Of a DNA stretch of 35,878 nt, positions 8,479-15,780 are shown piece by piece (the stretch's first letter is position 1; the number at the start of each line of letters is the position of its first letter). The position numbers were made by a program, and so were the translations under genes. The notes under the pieces were generated by a model, which was not told where the DNA came from, made no database searches, and was given only the letters and a program-made list of their open reading frames with translations. Source of the stretch: Dehalococcoidia bacterium (GTDB lineage Bacteria > Chloroflexota > Dehalococcoidia > SZUA-161); contig JACWAE010000092.1 of assembly GCA_014874385.1 (NCBI GenBank), positions 1 through 35,878 of the forward strand, in the 5' to 3' direction.

Positions 8479-8532
8479 GGGCGCTCGGCGTCCCGAACGC
8501 TGCGCGCTAAACCAAGCTGCGCTAGGCCCCGA
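8479..8532 (-). pseudogene. Truncated tRNA-Pro remnant lacking the T-arm
   Basis: The minus strand reads a GGGGC acceptor start, the same D-arm core (AGCGCAGCTTGG) as the intact tRNA-Pro 32 bases away, and the same anticodon loop TTCGGGA flanked by a stem with one mismatch. It then passes directly to GCGCCCC, closing the acceptor. The T-stem and loop are missing entirely. It is most simply a decayed tandem duplicate of the neighbouring tRNA-Pro. Confidence 0.8.
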
Positions 8533-8726
8533 TGCCCCCGATTATAGCTCAATAGCCTACGTATAGCAACGAGACACAGTTGAGGGGTATGGCTAGTATT
8601 GGCAATCAGTTATAGAAATGAGACATAAGTCACAGACCGGGACCCTTATTTTCATATAGGCTATGACTATGCTAATTTTGTCGCGGTATTAGAGATGGCA
8701 AATAAAACTTGGAGGGGGTGCCCAGA

Positions 8727-8906
8727 ATGATGGCGAAATTCAAGTGCAGTATTTGTGGGTATGTCTACCTGCCTACGGCGGGGGACAAAGAAAGAGACAT
8801 AGAACCAGACACTCCATTTGAAGACCTACCTGAAGAATGGAGCTGCCCCCATTGTGGAGCGCCTCAGGGGAAGTTCCATAAGCATGAGCCGGTTTGTCGT
8901 AGCTAA
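8727..8906 (+). CDS. Rubredoxin
   Basis: This 59-residue protein contains the complete rubredoxin fold signature: CSICGYVY near the N-terminus, GDKERDIEPDTPFEDLPEEWSCPHCGAP and a short C-terminal tail. Four Cys in two CxxC knuckles bind a single Fe. It is a small cytoplasmic electron carrier, used in anaerobes for oxygen and peroxide detoxification or as a redox partner. The start was placed at the ATG at 8727 because GGAGGGGG lies at the right distance; the frame extends to a TTG at 8709 that would put this ribosome site inside the gene. It is followed 126 bases later by cooS, which has its own promoter. Confidence 0.93.
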   Translation: MMAKFKCSICGYVYLPTAGDKERDIEPDTPFEDLPEEWSCPHCGAPQGKFHKHEPVCRS

Positions 8907-8954
8907 CTTTTGATTATCTTGAAGTAGCTTCCCGCCAAATGTTGCAGACAGTGA

Positions 8955-8983
8955 TTTACATGCCCTTTGCCATGTGATAAAAT
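8955..8983 (+). promoter_or_regulatory. Sigma-70-type promoter of cooS
   Basis: TTTACA and TAAAAT are separated by exactly 17 bases, each one mismatch from consensus. The expected start of transcription is about 40 bases before the cooS start codon. It lies just downstream of the rubredoxin gene. Confidence 0.65.
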
Positions 8984-9032
8984 GGAAGATGGTGAATTGC
9001 GAGTCTAAATACCTCACGCTAAAGGAGTGAAG

Positions 9033-10988
9033 ATGGCCGACAAAAAGAGTATAGACCCAGTAGTAGTCGAAATGCTCAAAAAAGCTGAAGATGAGGGTGT
9101 TTCCACGGCTTTCAAGCGAGCTGACGAAACCAAGCCCTGTCCCATAGGACATGAAGGGAATTGCTGCAAGATTTGCTTTATGGGCCCATGCCGTTTAACT
9201 GGTAAAACTACGGTAGGCATTTGCGGTGCCACGAAGTCAACTGTATCAGCCAGAAATCTAGCCCGCATGTGCGCAGGCGGGGCGGCTGCCCACTCCGACC
9301 ACGGGCGTGGCATGGCTTTGACGCTGCTGGCTGCCGCCGAGGGCGAGGCACCTGACTATTGTGTGAAGGATGAGAGGAAGCTAAAGAGAGTAGCTGGCTA
9401 CCTGGGCGTGCCGGTGGATGGGCGAAGTACAAACGAGATTGCCGCAGACGTGGGCAAGATAGCCCTCGCCGAGTTCGGTCGTCAGCAAGGGGAATTGATT
9501 TATACCCATAGGGCTCCCCCCAAGCGTCAGGCCATCTGGCACAAGTTGGGTATTACACCGCGAGGCATTGACCGCGAAATCGTGGAGACACTACACCGCA
9601 CGCATATGGGCGTTGACCAGGATGCTGAACATATTCTGGATCATGCCATGCGCGCTGCTCTGGCTGATGGTTGGGGCGGCTCTATGCTCAGTACCGATAT
9701 CAGCGACATACTGTTCGGTACCCCGGGCCCGATAGCGTCGGGGTCTAACTTCGGCGTGCTCCGCGAGGACGAGGTAAACGTTGTCATTCATGGTCACGAG
9801 CCTACGCTCTCCGAGTTGATTGTAGCTGCCGCCAGCGACCCCGAGATTATCGATTACGCCAAATCTAAGGGCGCCAAGGGAGTGAACCTCGCCGGCATCT
9901 GCTGCACTGCCAACGAGGTCCTGATGCGACAGGGCGTGCCTCTGCTGGGTAACTTCCTGGCTCAGGAGTTATCAATTCTTACCGGTGCTGTGGATGCTAT
10001 GGTGGTGGATATCCAGTGCATCATGCAGGGTCTTGTGGAGACTGCCAAGAACTATCATACCAAGATAATTACCACTTCCCCCAAGGCAAAGATCGAGGGT
10101 GCGACCCACATCGAGTTCGAAGAGCATAAAGCGATGGAGATCGCTAAGACTATTCTCCGCACCGCTATTGACAACTATCCCAAGAGGGGCAAGGTGCATA
10201 TCCCCGATATCCAGGACCACCTGGTCGCTGGCTTCTCCCATGAATATATTGCCTATATGCTGGGTGGCAGTCTGCGCGAGTCCTTCCGTCCTTTGAACGA
10301 TGCTATTATGGCGGGGCGCATACGCGGCGCTGCCGGCGTGGTTGGCTGCAACAATCCCCGGGTGACTCATGACGACCCGCATCTGTACATTGTTCAGGAG
10401 CTGATCAAGAACGACATTCTGGTGGTTACCACTGGATGTAACGCCATAGCCTGCGCCAAGGCTGGCCTACTTACTCCCGAGGTCATGGAACAGTGCGGTC
10501 CCGGCCTCAAGGAAATCTGCCAGACCATAGGTATCCCGCCGGTGCTGCATATGGGCTCCTGCGTCGACAATACCCGTATTCTGACCGTACTATCACAGTC
10601 AGCCTGCGAGGGTGGTCTGGGCGAGGATATCAGCGACCTGCCTGTGGCTGGATTCGCTCCGGAGTGGATGTCTGAGAAGGCGATATCCATTGGCATCTAC
10701 TTCGTAGCCTCCGGTGTTACGACCTGGATGGGTGTGGGTTCACCGGTTGGCGGAAGCCCTGAGGTCACCAAGATAATAACCGATGGCTGGAAGAAGAAAG
10801 TCGGCGCATCCTTCTACTTCGAACCGGACCACAAGAAAGCAGTGAAGGATGCCATAGCTCACATTGATGATAAGAGAAAGGCGCTCAAGCTAGAGGAGTA
10901 CAGCCCGACCAAGTACGCTCAGAGCACGACCTATCTGCCCGGCGATTACTTCTCTCCTGAGAAGCACGGCGCGTATTCGCTGAAGTAA
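9033..10988 (+). CDS. cooS: Anaerobic Ni-Fe carbon monoxide dehydrogenase, catalytic subunit
   Basis: It catalyses reversible oxidation of CO to CO2 with a Ni-Fe-S C-cluster. The 651 residues fit the ~630-residue family. Cys36 and Cys44 suit the subunit-bridging D-cluster and Cys45, 48, 53 and 64 the B-cluster (CCKICFMGPC ... GICGATK). C-cluster blocks are all present: the His in HGHEPTLSE and Cys in GICCTANEVLMRQG, VDIQCIMQ, VGCNNPRVTHD, TGCNAIACAKAG and HMGSCVDNTR. The acid-base His/Lys region and ASGVTTWMG near the end are also intact. The start is ATG 9033 with AAAGGAG upstream; a GTG at 9027 overlaps that ribosome site. No cooC, cooF or acetyl-CoA synthase gene is adjacent, so the electron partner is undefined. 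Rubredoxin upstream is a candidate. Confidence 0.97.
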   Translation: MADKKSIDPVVVEMLKKAEDEGVSTAFKRADETKPCPIGHEGNCCKICFMGPCRLTGKTTVGICGATKSTVSARNLARMCAGGAAAHSDHGRGMALTLLAAAEGEAPDYCVKDERKLKRVAGYLGVPVDGRSTNEIAADVGKIALAEFGRQQGELIYTHRAPPKRQAIWHKLGITPRGIDREIVETLHRTHMGVDQDAEHILDHAMRAALADGWGGSMLSTDISDILFGTPGPIASGSNFGVLREDEVNVVIHGHEPTLSELIVAAASDPEIIDYAKSKGAKGVNLAGICCTANEVLMRQGVPLLGNFLAQELSILTGAVDAMVVDIQCIMQGLVETAKNYHTKIITTSPKAKIEGATHIEFEEHKAMEIAKTILRTAIDNYPKRGKVHIPDIQDHLVAGFSHEYIAYMLGGSLRESFRPLNDAIMAGRIRGAAGVVGCNNPRVTHDDPHLYIVQELIKNDILVVTTGCNAIACAKAGLLTPEVMEQCGPGLKEICQTIGIPPVLHMGSCVDNTRILTVLSQSACEGGLGEDISDLPVAGFAPEWMSEKAISIGIYFVASGVTTWMGVGSPVGGSPEVTKIITDGWKKKVGASFYFEPDHKKAVKDAIAHIDDKRKALKLEEYSPTKYAQSTTYLPGDYFSPEKHGAYSLK

Positions 10989-11013
10989 GATAGTTTAGCT
11001 TAGTAAATGCTGG

Positions 11014-11055
11014 AGGGGCTCGTCCTTCCGCAGGAAGGACGAGCCCCTTTGTTTT
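11014..11055 (+). terminator. Rho-independent terminator of cooS
   Basis: A perfect 15-16 bp GC-rich stem (GGGGCTCGTCCTTCC paired with its complement, loop GCA) is followed by TTTGTTTT. It begins 26 bases after the cooS stop codon. Confidence 0.9.
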
Positions 11056-11157
11056 ACCTCTCTACGTTTCGTTGCGACCCGCCGGTGCTATAGAACCAAT
11101 CTCCATAGTCTATTCTATATAGTATTGCGATAGTATTGCGACTACTGTTTTCGGCTT

Positions 11158-11181
11158 GCTGTGGATGTTATCATCCACAGC
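11158..11181. repeat. Inverted repeat (10-bp stem, TTAT loop)
   Basis: GCTGTGGATG and its reverse complement CATCCACAGC are separated by four bases. There is no T-run, so a terminator role is doubtful. Confidence 0.6.
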
Positions 11182-11197
11182 CTGAAATAATTCAATT

Positions 11198-11225
11198 GTA
11201 GGGGCAATTCATGAATTGCCCCTAC
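11198..11225. repeat. GTAGGGGC-family palindrome, copy 1
   Basis: A perfect 28-bp palindrome whose ends are GTAGGGGC and GCCCCTAC and whose centre is AATTCATGAATT. It has the same length and ends as the copy at 18064, but a different core. Confidence 0.85.
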
Positions 11226-11233
11226 GCTTCCGC

Positions 11234-11262
11234 TTGACAAAGCCCCTCTTGCCATGTTAGAA
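11234..11262 (+). promoter_or_regulatory. Possible promoter of the zinc dehydrogenase gene
   Basis: A perfect TTGACA is followed after 17 bases by a poor -10 (TTAGAA). It is placed 58 bases before the start codon. The weak -10 keeps confidence low. Confidence 0.35.
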
Positions 11263-11319
11263 ATCAGCGCACAAGGGCAGTTTATTCTTATCAATCAATA
11301 AAAGTAAGGAGGCGACTAG

Positions 11320-12435
11320 ATGGCTAAATCTGAAAAGGGTAAGGCAGCAATTTATAAAGGGCTGGGCCATCCTATGGAGATTGTCGAATATCCGGTGACC
11401 GACCCGGAGCCAGGTGCCATCCTGGTCAAGATGAGGAGAGCAAATATTTGTGGCTCAGACCTCCATATGTGGCGTGGTGATGTCGACCTTGCTGCCTTGG
11501 GACAGCCGCTGCCAGCGATTCTGGGACATGAGATGATAGGCACAGTCGCCAAGCTGGGACAAGGCGTAACCACCGACTCGGCAGGCCAGCCCCTGGCTGA
11601 GGGAGACAGGGTAGTCTATCGATACTTCGTCCCCTGCGGACGCTGCAAAGCATGCCTGAAGGGGAACGATGCTGCTTGCCCCAATGCCTACCTCACCGTG
11701 GTAAACCCCAGCGAGCCGCCTCCTCACTTCCGTGGGGCCTATGCGGAGTATTATTATCTCATGCCCAATCAGACCGTTTTTAAAGTACCCGATGACCTGA
11801 CTGACGAGATGGCGGCCCCTGCCAACTGCGCCCTTTCTGAGGTTATCTACGGCCTGGAGAAGGTAAAATTTAGCTTCGGGGAGACCATCGCCATCCAGGG
11901 AGCGGGGGGGTTGGGCATCTATGCTACCGCTGTAGCCAAAGACATGGGGGCGGCGAAGGTTATTGTTATAGATGGCATCGATGAGCGCCTGGAGCTGGCC
12001 AAAGCCTTCGGCGCCGACGAAGTGATAGACATGAAGGAATACAAAGAGCCCTACGAGCGATCGGCCAGAGTGAAAGAGCTAACCGGCGGATGGGGAGCGG
12101 ATGTCGTCGCCGAGCTTGTGGGCTTCCCCCGGGTTATCCCTGAAGGCCTGGACATGTTAGGCAACGGAGGGCGCTATCTGGAGATCGGCAACGTCAGTCC
12201 TCTGAAGACCGTTGAGCTAGACCCTGCCATGCTGGTTATCAGCGGCAAAAGCATTGTGGCTGTCGCTCTCTATACCGCCGAAGCCCTGAAGAAAGCACTT
12301 GACTTCTTGAGTCGCTCCAAGGATAGATATCCCTTCGAAAAGATACTCTGCTGTACATATCCCCTGGAGCAGATCGAGAAGGCTTTTACAGAGCAGGACA
12401 AGGGGCTCGCTACCCGGACCAGCATAGTTCTCTAG
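11320..12435 (+). CDS. Zinc-dependent medium-chain alcohol/polyol dehydrogenase (MDR family)
   Basis: NAD(P)-dependent oxidation of an alcohol is expected. The 371 residues carry the MDR hallmarks. Catalytic zinc ligands lie in NICGSDLH (Cys) and GHEMIG (His-Glu). The structural zinc loop CGRCKACLKGNDAAC has four Cys. The Rossmann motif is GAGGLG, followed by an acidic residue at the end of strand 2 (VIDG) favouring NAD. An insertion around VNPSEPPPHFRGAYAEYYYL resembles sorbitol/threonine dehydrogenase relatives. The ATG has TAAGGAGG at ideal distance. It is a single gene between cooS and a small membrane ORF. Substrate cannot be read from sequence. Confidence 0.9.
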   Translation: MAKSEKGKAAIYKGLGHPMEIVEYPVTDPEPGAILVKMRRANICGSDLHMWRGDVDLAALGQPLPAILGHEMIGTVAKLGQGVTTDSAGQPLAEGDRVVYRYFVPCGRCKACLKGNDAACPNAYLTVVNPSEPPPHFRGAYAEYYYLMPNQTVFKVPDDLTDEMAAPANCALSEVIYGLEKVKFSFGETIAIQGAGGLGIYATAVAKDMGAAKVIVIDGIDERLELAKAFGADEVIDMKEYKEPYERSARVKELTGGWGADVVAELVGFPRVIPEGLDMLGNGGRYLEIGNVSPLKTVELDPAMLVISGKSIVAVALYTAEALKKALDFLSRSKDRYPFEKILCCTYPLEQIEKAFTEQDKGLATRTSIVL

Positions 12436-12462
12436 CCTGCACTGGGAGCTATCGAAATTTAT

Positions 12463-12490
12463 GTAGGGGCAGACCGATGCGTCTGCCCTG
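12463..12490. repeat. GTAGGGGC-family repeat, copy 2 (GCAGACC subtype)
   Basis: It starts with GTAGGGGCAGACC and ends with GTCTGCCCTG, forming an 8-bp stem around a 6-base loop. The copies at 15219 and 17269 share the inner words. It lies 28 bases after the dehydrogenase stop. Confidence 0.75.
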
Positions 12491-12532
12491 ATTACTTCAG
12501 TGCCCTTGACGTCACAGAGCAGACCATCTAAA

Positions 12533-12721
12533 ATGGCATCCATGAAACGGTCACCAGTCCAGTATGTCATAGTCGCCGTCATATTGCTCGCAGCGGTGGG
12601 CATACTGGCTGCCCTGGCAGTAACAAAGTTATGGACGGCATTCCTGGCTATTGCCATCCTCTTCGTGCTCTCGTTTGTGTTCCTCTCCGACATTTCAGGT
12701 GGACAAGAAAGCTCCAGGTAA
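12533..12721 (+). CDS. Small two-helix membrane protein
   Basis: A 62-residue product from ATG 12533 (or 58 from ATG 12542) contains two adjoining hydrophobic helices, YVIVAVILLAAVGILAALAV and LWTAFLAIAILFVLSFVF, with a short basic N-terminus and a polar C-terminal tail. No Shine-Dalgarno is obvious and the family is not recognised. The frame extends to a GTG at 12500 inside sequence that looks non-coding, so a shorter start was chosen. It is convergent with the radical SAM gene. Confidence 0.5.
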   Translation: MASMKRSPVQYVIVAVILLAAVGILAALAVTKLWTAFLAIAILFVLSFVFLSDISGGQESSR

Positions 12722-12799
12722 TTCTGTCAACTTTCTGGAGTTGGCAGGAAAATCCTTGAGCTCTATCATCCCCACGTATCGCCTTCCAGTGTTTTTCGC

Positions 12800-13996
12800 C
12801 TATGTAAGGCATCCTGCCAGCACAGGAGTTTGAGGAAGCACCTCCTCATCGAGTTGAGGCAGGAAAGTGGCTTGTTTCTCGGAGGGAAGCATGCCCTGAA
12901 ACCAGATAAAGGGAGTCGCTCGTTTGGTCACCACTTGCATCTTCTTCAGTTGCTCCACCGAGGAAATACTGTGGCCTTTACGTGCTTCGATTATTCTGCT
13001 GGCAGATACTGGCCCGATACCCGGGACACGGAGAAGCTCATCGTAGCTGGCTCTGTTAACGTCTACAGGAAAAAGCCAGGGCTGTCTCTGCGCGATAAGA
13101 AGCTTGGGGTCTTTTGTTATAGGGAGATTACCCTTCTCTCCCAGAGCCAGTTCGATCTCCTGAGGGGAGAACCGGTAGACCCTGAGCAGCCAGTCTACCT
13201 GATACAACCGGTGTTCGCGATGTGGTGAGGTGGGGCTGTGGTCTTCCAGCGGCGAGCGCCATACCGGGGAGAATGCACTGAAATAGACCCTTCTCAACTC
13301 CAGCTCGTTGTATAACGCGCTGGTAGTATGTAAAATATCACGGTCTGTCTCGCCGGCGGCACCCACCACGAACTGGGTTGTCTGCCCTGACCTCACCAGC
13401 CCTTCGTTGTTTGACATAACCTGCTTTATCCAGCGCATTCGTTCCACGATTCCCTGATGTAGATTCTTCTTTGAGCTCAATCTGGCCAGATGGTGGGCGG
13501 TCGGAGCCTCCATGTTGAGCGATACCCTGTCCGCCAGCCTGCAGCCAGCCTCCACGCAGTCGAAGGGAGCCCCGGGTAGAATCTTGAGGTGGATATATCC
13601 CTTGAACTCGTAGCGTTGGCGCAGGATTTCCACGACATTTACCATTTTTTCCTGCGTTCTGGAAGCGCTGCCTGCTATGCCGGAGGAAAGGAACAGGCCT
13701 TTCACCAGCCTCTTGGCATGGAGTTCCATGAACAGCTTGGCTAGCTCGTCGGGCTGGAAGGCAAATCTGGGGCAATCCCTGCCGCTCTGATTGGCGCAAT
13801 AAGCGCAGTCATTAACGCAGACATTGGTCAGCAGGACTTTAAATAAGGGAGTCGTGCCGCCGCCGGGCAGAGCTGCCCTGTATATGAAGCGTAGGGGAGA
13901 GCGGCCGGAGTAGCCGCTGGTCATGCCCGCGCTGTAGCTGCAGACATCGAATTGTGCGCCGCCCACCAGCGTTTCTAGCCTGTCTGAACGGTTCAT
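12800..13996 (-). CDS. Radical SAM protein with C-terminal helix-hairpin-helix (putative DNA modification/repair)
   Basis: These 398 residues hold a radical SAM core, with the 4Fe-4S motif in TNVCVNDCAYCANQ (C-x3-C-x2-C, ~residue 60). The C-terminal HhH DNA-binding segment reads VDVNRASYDELLRVPGIGPVSASRI. This is the architecture of the family annotated as putative DNA modification/repair radical SAM protein, often encoded beside a uracil-DNA-glycosylase-like partner. No such partner lies next to it here. The ATG has AGGTAGAAG directly upstream. The next gene on the strand (ImmA-like) ends 49 bases upstream. Biochemical activity of the family is not established to my knowledge. Confidence 0.88.
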   Translation of the reverse strand: MNRSDRLETLVGGAQFDVCSYSAGMTSGYSGRSPLRFIYRAALPGGGTTPLFKVLLTNVCVNDCAYCANQSGRDCPRFAFQPDELAKLFMELHAKRLVKGLFLSSGIAGSASRTQEKMVNVVEILRQRYEFKGYIHLKILPGAPFDCVEAGCRLADRVSLNMEAPTAHHLARLSSKKNLHQGIVERMRWIKQVMSNNEGLVRSGQTTQFVVGAAGETDRDILHTTSALYNELELRRVYFSAFSPVWRSPLEDHSPTSPHREHRLYQVDWLLRVYRFSPQEIELALGEKGNLPITKDPKLLIAQRQPWLFPVDVNRASYDELLRVPGIGPVSASRIIEARKGHSISSVEQLKKMQVVTKRATPFIWFQGMLPSEKQATFLPQLDEEVLPQTPVLAGCLT

Positions 13997-14045
13997 CTTC
14001 TACCTGACATGGTTCTTGGTACTATTGAAGCATCTTCCAGTTAAT

Positions 14046-14624
14046 TTATGTCACGCTGGCAGCCATTGTCTGCCTCACCTGGCGGTTCACGCCGCTGATG
14101 TTCATCCGGAATTTCAGCAGTTCGCGGCTTACACCGTAAATTTCGCAAGCCTTGTTGTCGCTCATCCCTGCTCGCTTAATGAAAAGGAGGACCTCTCTGG
14201 GCAGTAACAGGGCGTTGGCAAGACATGATGCCTCTTCTTCCTGGGTCTGGTCATAAGTTCTCAGCATAATCTGGCCGTTTTGTGACAGGAATATCTTACC
14301 CGGCTCGTGGCCGATAAGGATGTGCGACAACTCATGCATTATGTCGCTGGATTGTCGGGCTTTGGAATGAGAGGAGTTGTAGATTACTGCATCTACTCCG
14401 GCAAAAGATACGGTGACTGCCGACCAGGAGTTTCTTTCCTTTCTAAGTAGCACTACGCGTGCTTCCGGTGAAAGTCCCCGGATGTCGATAGGTTTCCAGA
14501 GCAAAACATTGAGGTGCTTGGCTAAGGCTTCGGGCTGCAGAGGGGCTGTCCTTGGCAAACCAAGTTCCGTGCGTAACTGGAGGGACACATTTTCACACCA
14601 GGTTTTGAAACCTCTTTCCAACAT
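14046..14624 (-). CDS. ImmA/IrrE family metallo-endopeptidase
   Basis: The 192 residues contain the zincin motif HELSH at 97-101 followed by the family's QEEEASCLANALLLPR block, where a Glu or Asp acts as third ligand. ImmA/IrrE proteases typically cleave a partner XRE-type repressor and so switch on stress or mobile-element genes. Here an XRE regulator lies immediately upstream on the same strand with a 12-base gap, which fits that pairing. The AGGAAG ribosome site supports the ATG at 14624. No integrase or phage gene is present, so this may be a free-standing regulatory pair. Confidence 0.88.
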   Translation of the reverse strand: MLERGFKTWCENVSLQLRTELGLPRTAPLQPEALAKHLNVLLWKPIDIRGLSPEARVVLLRKERNSWSAVTVSFAGVDAVIYNSSHSKARQSSDIMHELSHILIGHEPGKIFLSQNGQIMLRTYDQTQEEEASCLANALLLPREVLLFIKRAGMSDNKACEIYGVSRELLKFRMNISGVNRQVRQTMAASVT

Positions 14625-14636
14625 TTCAACTTCCTA

Positions 14637-14990
14637 TTATTTTCTGTGGCTCTCTGAGATCATGCGCTGTGCCGCCAGGATCATTTCTGCCAGTGCTTGA
14701 GCGGCTTCCGGACTTTGATTTTTATCGGCACGCAGATGGGCGGAAATGACGCTATCTTGAGGCAAGCTTGAGCTCAGAACCTCGCTCTTGCAGCCCAGTA
14801 CCTCGCCCGGGTCTATCCTCAGCCACTTGCAGATTTTGGAGAAGGTATCCAGGTCAGGTAGTTTGCCGTTTTCCACCCTGGATAGCGTTGCTGGACTGAT
14901 TCCTATTTCGCGAGCAACCTCGCGGATACCCCCCTTGCCCCTTCTATCCCTTAGCAGTTGCCCTATATTACTCAGCGCAACTTTTGCCAC
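14637..14990 (-). CDS. XRE-family transcriptional regulator (partner of ImmA-like protease)
   Basis: From a GTG start at 14990 (AGGAGGTG seven bases upstream), 117 residues begin with a Cro/C1 helix-turn-helix: NIGQLLRDRRGKGGIREVAREIGISPATLSRVENGKLPDLDTFSKICKWL. The C-terminal half (Gln/Ala rich, ending in a helix) is not recognised and may be the interaction or cleavage region. Longer upstream starts exist in frame but would place the ribosome site inside the gene. It is expected to repress its own operon. The promoter at 15053-15081 resembles that of the divergent operon. Confidence 0.85.
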   Translation of the reverse strand: MAKVALSNIGQLLRDRRGKGGIREVAREIGISPATLSRVENGKLPDLDTFSKICKWLRIDPGEVLGCKSEVLSSSLPQDSVISAHLRADKNQSPEAAQALAEMILAAQRMISESHRK

Positions 14991-15052
14991 TACACACCTC
15001 CTGTTTAACATCTGAAACCAGATTTGACAAGAGCAACAGCATTTTGGAGGGC

Positions 15053-15081
15053 ATTGTATCATATGTGAAACAATTTTGCAA
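15053..15081 (-). promoter_or_regulatory. Promoter of the XRE-ImmA operon
   Basis: On the minus strand TTGCAA, a 17-base spacer and TACAAT stand 63 bases before the GTG start. The 29 bases match the promoter at 15323-15351 at 23 positions, including most of the spacer (AATTGTT..ACATAT). Confidence 0.65.
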
Positions 15082-15116
15082 TACTAAGGCGGAGGCAATT
15101 GCGAAATGGGTAATTT

Positions 15117-15143
15117 GTAGGGGCGGGTTTCAAACCCGCCCTC
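15117..15143. repeat. GTAGGGGC-family repeat, copy 3
   Basis: The left end is GTAGGGGCGGGTTT, with the mirrored half AAACCCGCCC forming a 10-bp stem. The right end is CTC instead of CTAC. It abuts the radC tail remnant. Confidence 0.75.
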
Positions 15144-15170
15144 AAGCGTGAACTGTTAACCGAACCCGCC

Positions 15171-15218
15171 ATCTTTCCTTGAGGCTGATATAGGGCTGCT
15201 GTCCGAGGACGAGATGGC
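15171..15218 (-). pseudogene. Decayed fragment of a radC 3' end
   Basis: These 48 bases align without gaps to 17351-17398, the last codons of the intact radC, with about 8 differences; 18 consecutive bases are identical. On the minus strand the fragment still reads a RadC-like end (S-x-x-I-S-A-S-R). It is flanked on both sides by GTAGGGGC-family repeats, copies 3 and 4, just as the intact gene is flanked by copies 6 and 7. Confidence 0.75.
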
Positions 15219-15246
15219 GTAGGTGCAGACCGACGTGTCTGCCCTG
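15219..15246. repeat. GTAGGGGC-family repeat, copy 4 (GCAGACC subtype)
   Basis: GTAGGTGCAGACC ... GTCTGCCCTG is nearly identical to copy 2 at 12463, including the following ATT. It lies on the far side of the radC fragment. Confidence 0.7.
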
Positions 15247-15322
15247 ATTGGGTTGCAAGGGCTACATTCTAATCGCATTCCCCACAGAAAGAAAAATGTG
15301 ATGCCCAGATAGTTAGTAACAC

Positions 15323-15351
15323 TTGACAAATTGTTATACATATATTACAAT
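15323..15351 (+). promoter_or_regulatory. Promoter of the DUF2178/XRE operon
   Basis: Consensus TTGACA, 17-base AT-rich spacer, TACAAT. It lies 33 bases before the start codon. TATACAT words recur in the spacer and just before the ribosome site (15364), a possible operator. Confidence 0.75.
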
Positions 15352-15384
15352 AAGTAAAGTTAACTATACATGGAGGTTTCAATC

Positions 15385-15765
15385 ATGAGTAGGAGATGGT
15401 TTCGTATTTGTGGTGCTGCCATCACTGTGGCAATGGTAGCTTTGCTCGGCTGGTCTATAGCAACTGAAAATGCAGTGGTACCGATACCCACAGTGCTTGG
15501 TGCTGTAGTGCTGCTATATCTACTCAGGAGACAGGTACAGGATGTAGTGCAAGACGAGAGGAACTACAGAATTAGTGAGAAAGCATCGAGGTTTGCCATA
15601 CAAGTTTTCGCATTGATAACAGCGATTACCGGCATTACCTTGACCGCAGTGAGTACTGATGACTCTCCTCTCTTTAGAGATGTAGGGCTCACATTAGCCT
15701 TTTGCGCTTGTGGTCTCTTGGTTCTATATTTGATCTCATATGCCTACCATAGTAGAAAAAGTTAG
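15385..15765 (+). CDS. Small multi-pass membrane protein (DUF2178-like)
   Basis: The 126 residues have four predicted hydrophobic helices in two pairs (about residues 9-27 and 34-48, then 70-90 and 103-120). They are separated by a charged QVQDVVQDERNYRISEKASRFA segment that resembles the conserved DERxxxIxxKA block of DUF2178 proteins. The function of that family is unknown. The start was set at ATG 15385 because GGAGG lies eight bases upstream; an ATG at 15370 overlaps it. An XRE regulator follows 15 bases later, the usual partner of these proteins, so this is probably a self-regulated two-gene unit. Confidence 0.75.
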   Translation: MSRRWFRICGAAITVAMVALLGWSIATENAVVPIPTVLGAVVLLYLLRRQVQDVVQDERNYRISEKASRFAIQVFALITAITGITLTAVSTDDSPLFRDVGLTLAFCACGLLVLYLISYAYHSRKS

Positions 15766-15780
15766 GAAGCATTCAGGAAA

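Larger units (their letters stand above)
10989..11319. other. Intergenic region cooS - alcohol dehydrogenase
   Basis: This 331-base gap holds the cooS terminator, a 10-bp hairpin (11158-11181), one perfect GTAGGGGC palindrome (11198-11225) and a possible promoter for the dehydrogenase (11234-11262). No coding sequence is seen. Confidence 0.7.

Noticed and set aside
8301-8552. 83-residue minus-strand reading frame
   Set aside because: It is the read-through of tRNA-Pro and its truncated copy.
11014-11055. Hairpin after cooS as another GTAGGGGC repeat
   Set aside because: It lacks the GTAGGGGC/GCCCCTAC ends and has a T-run; it is an ordinary terminator.
14046-14990. XRE-ImmA pair as part of an integrated phage or ICE
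   Set aside because: No integrase, relaxase, structural gene or attachment-site duplication is visible nearby.
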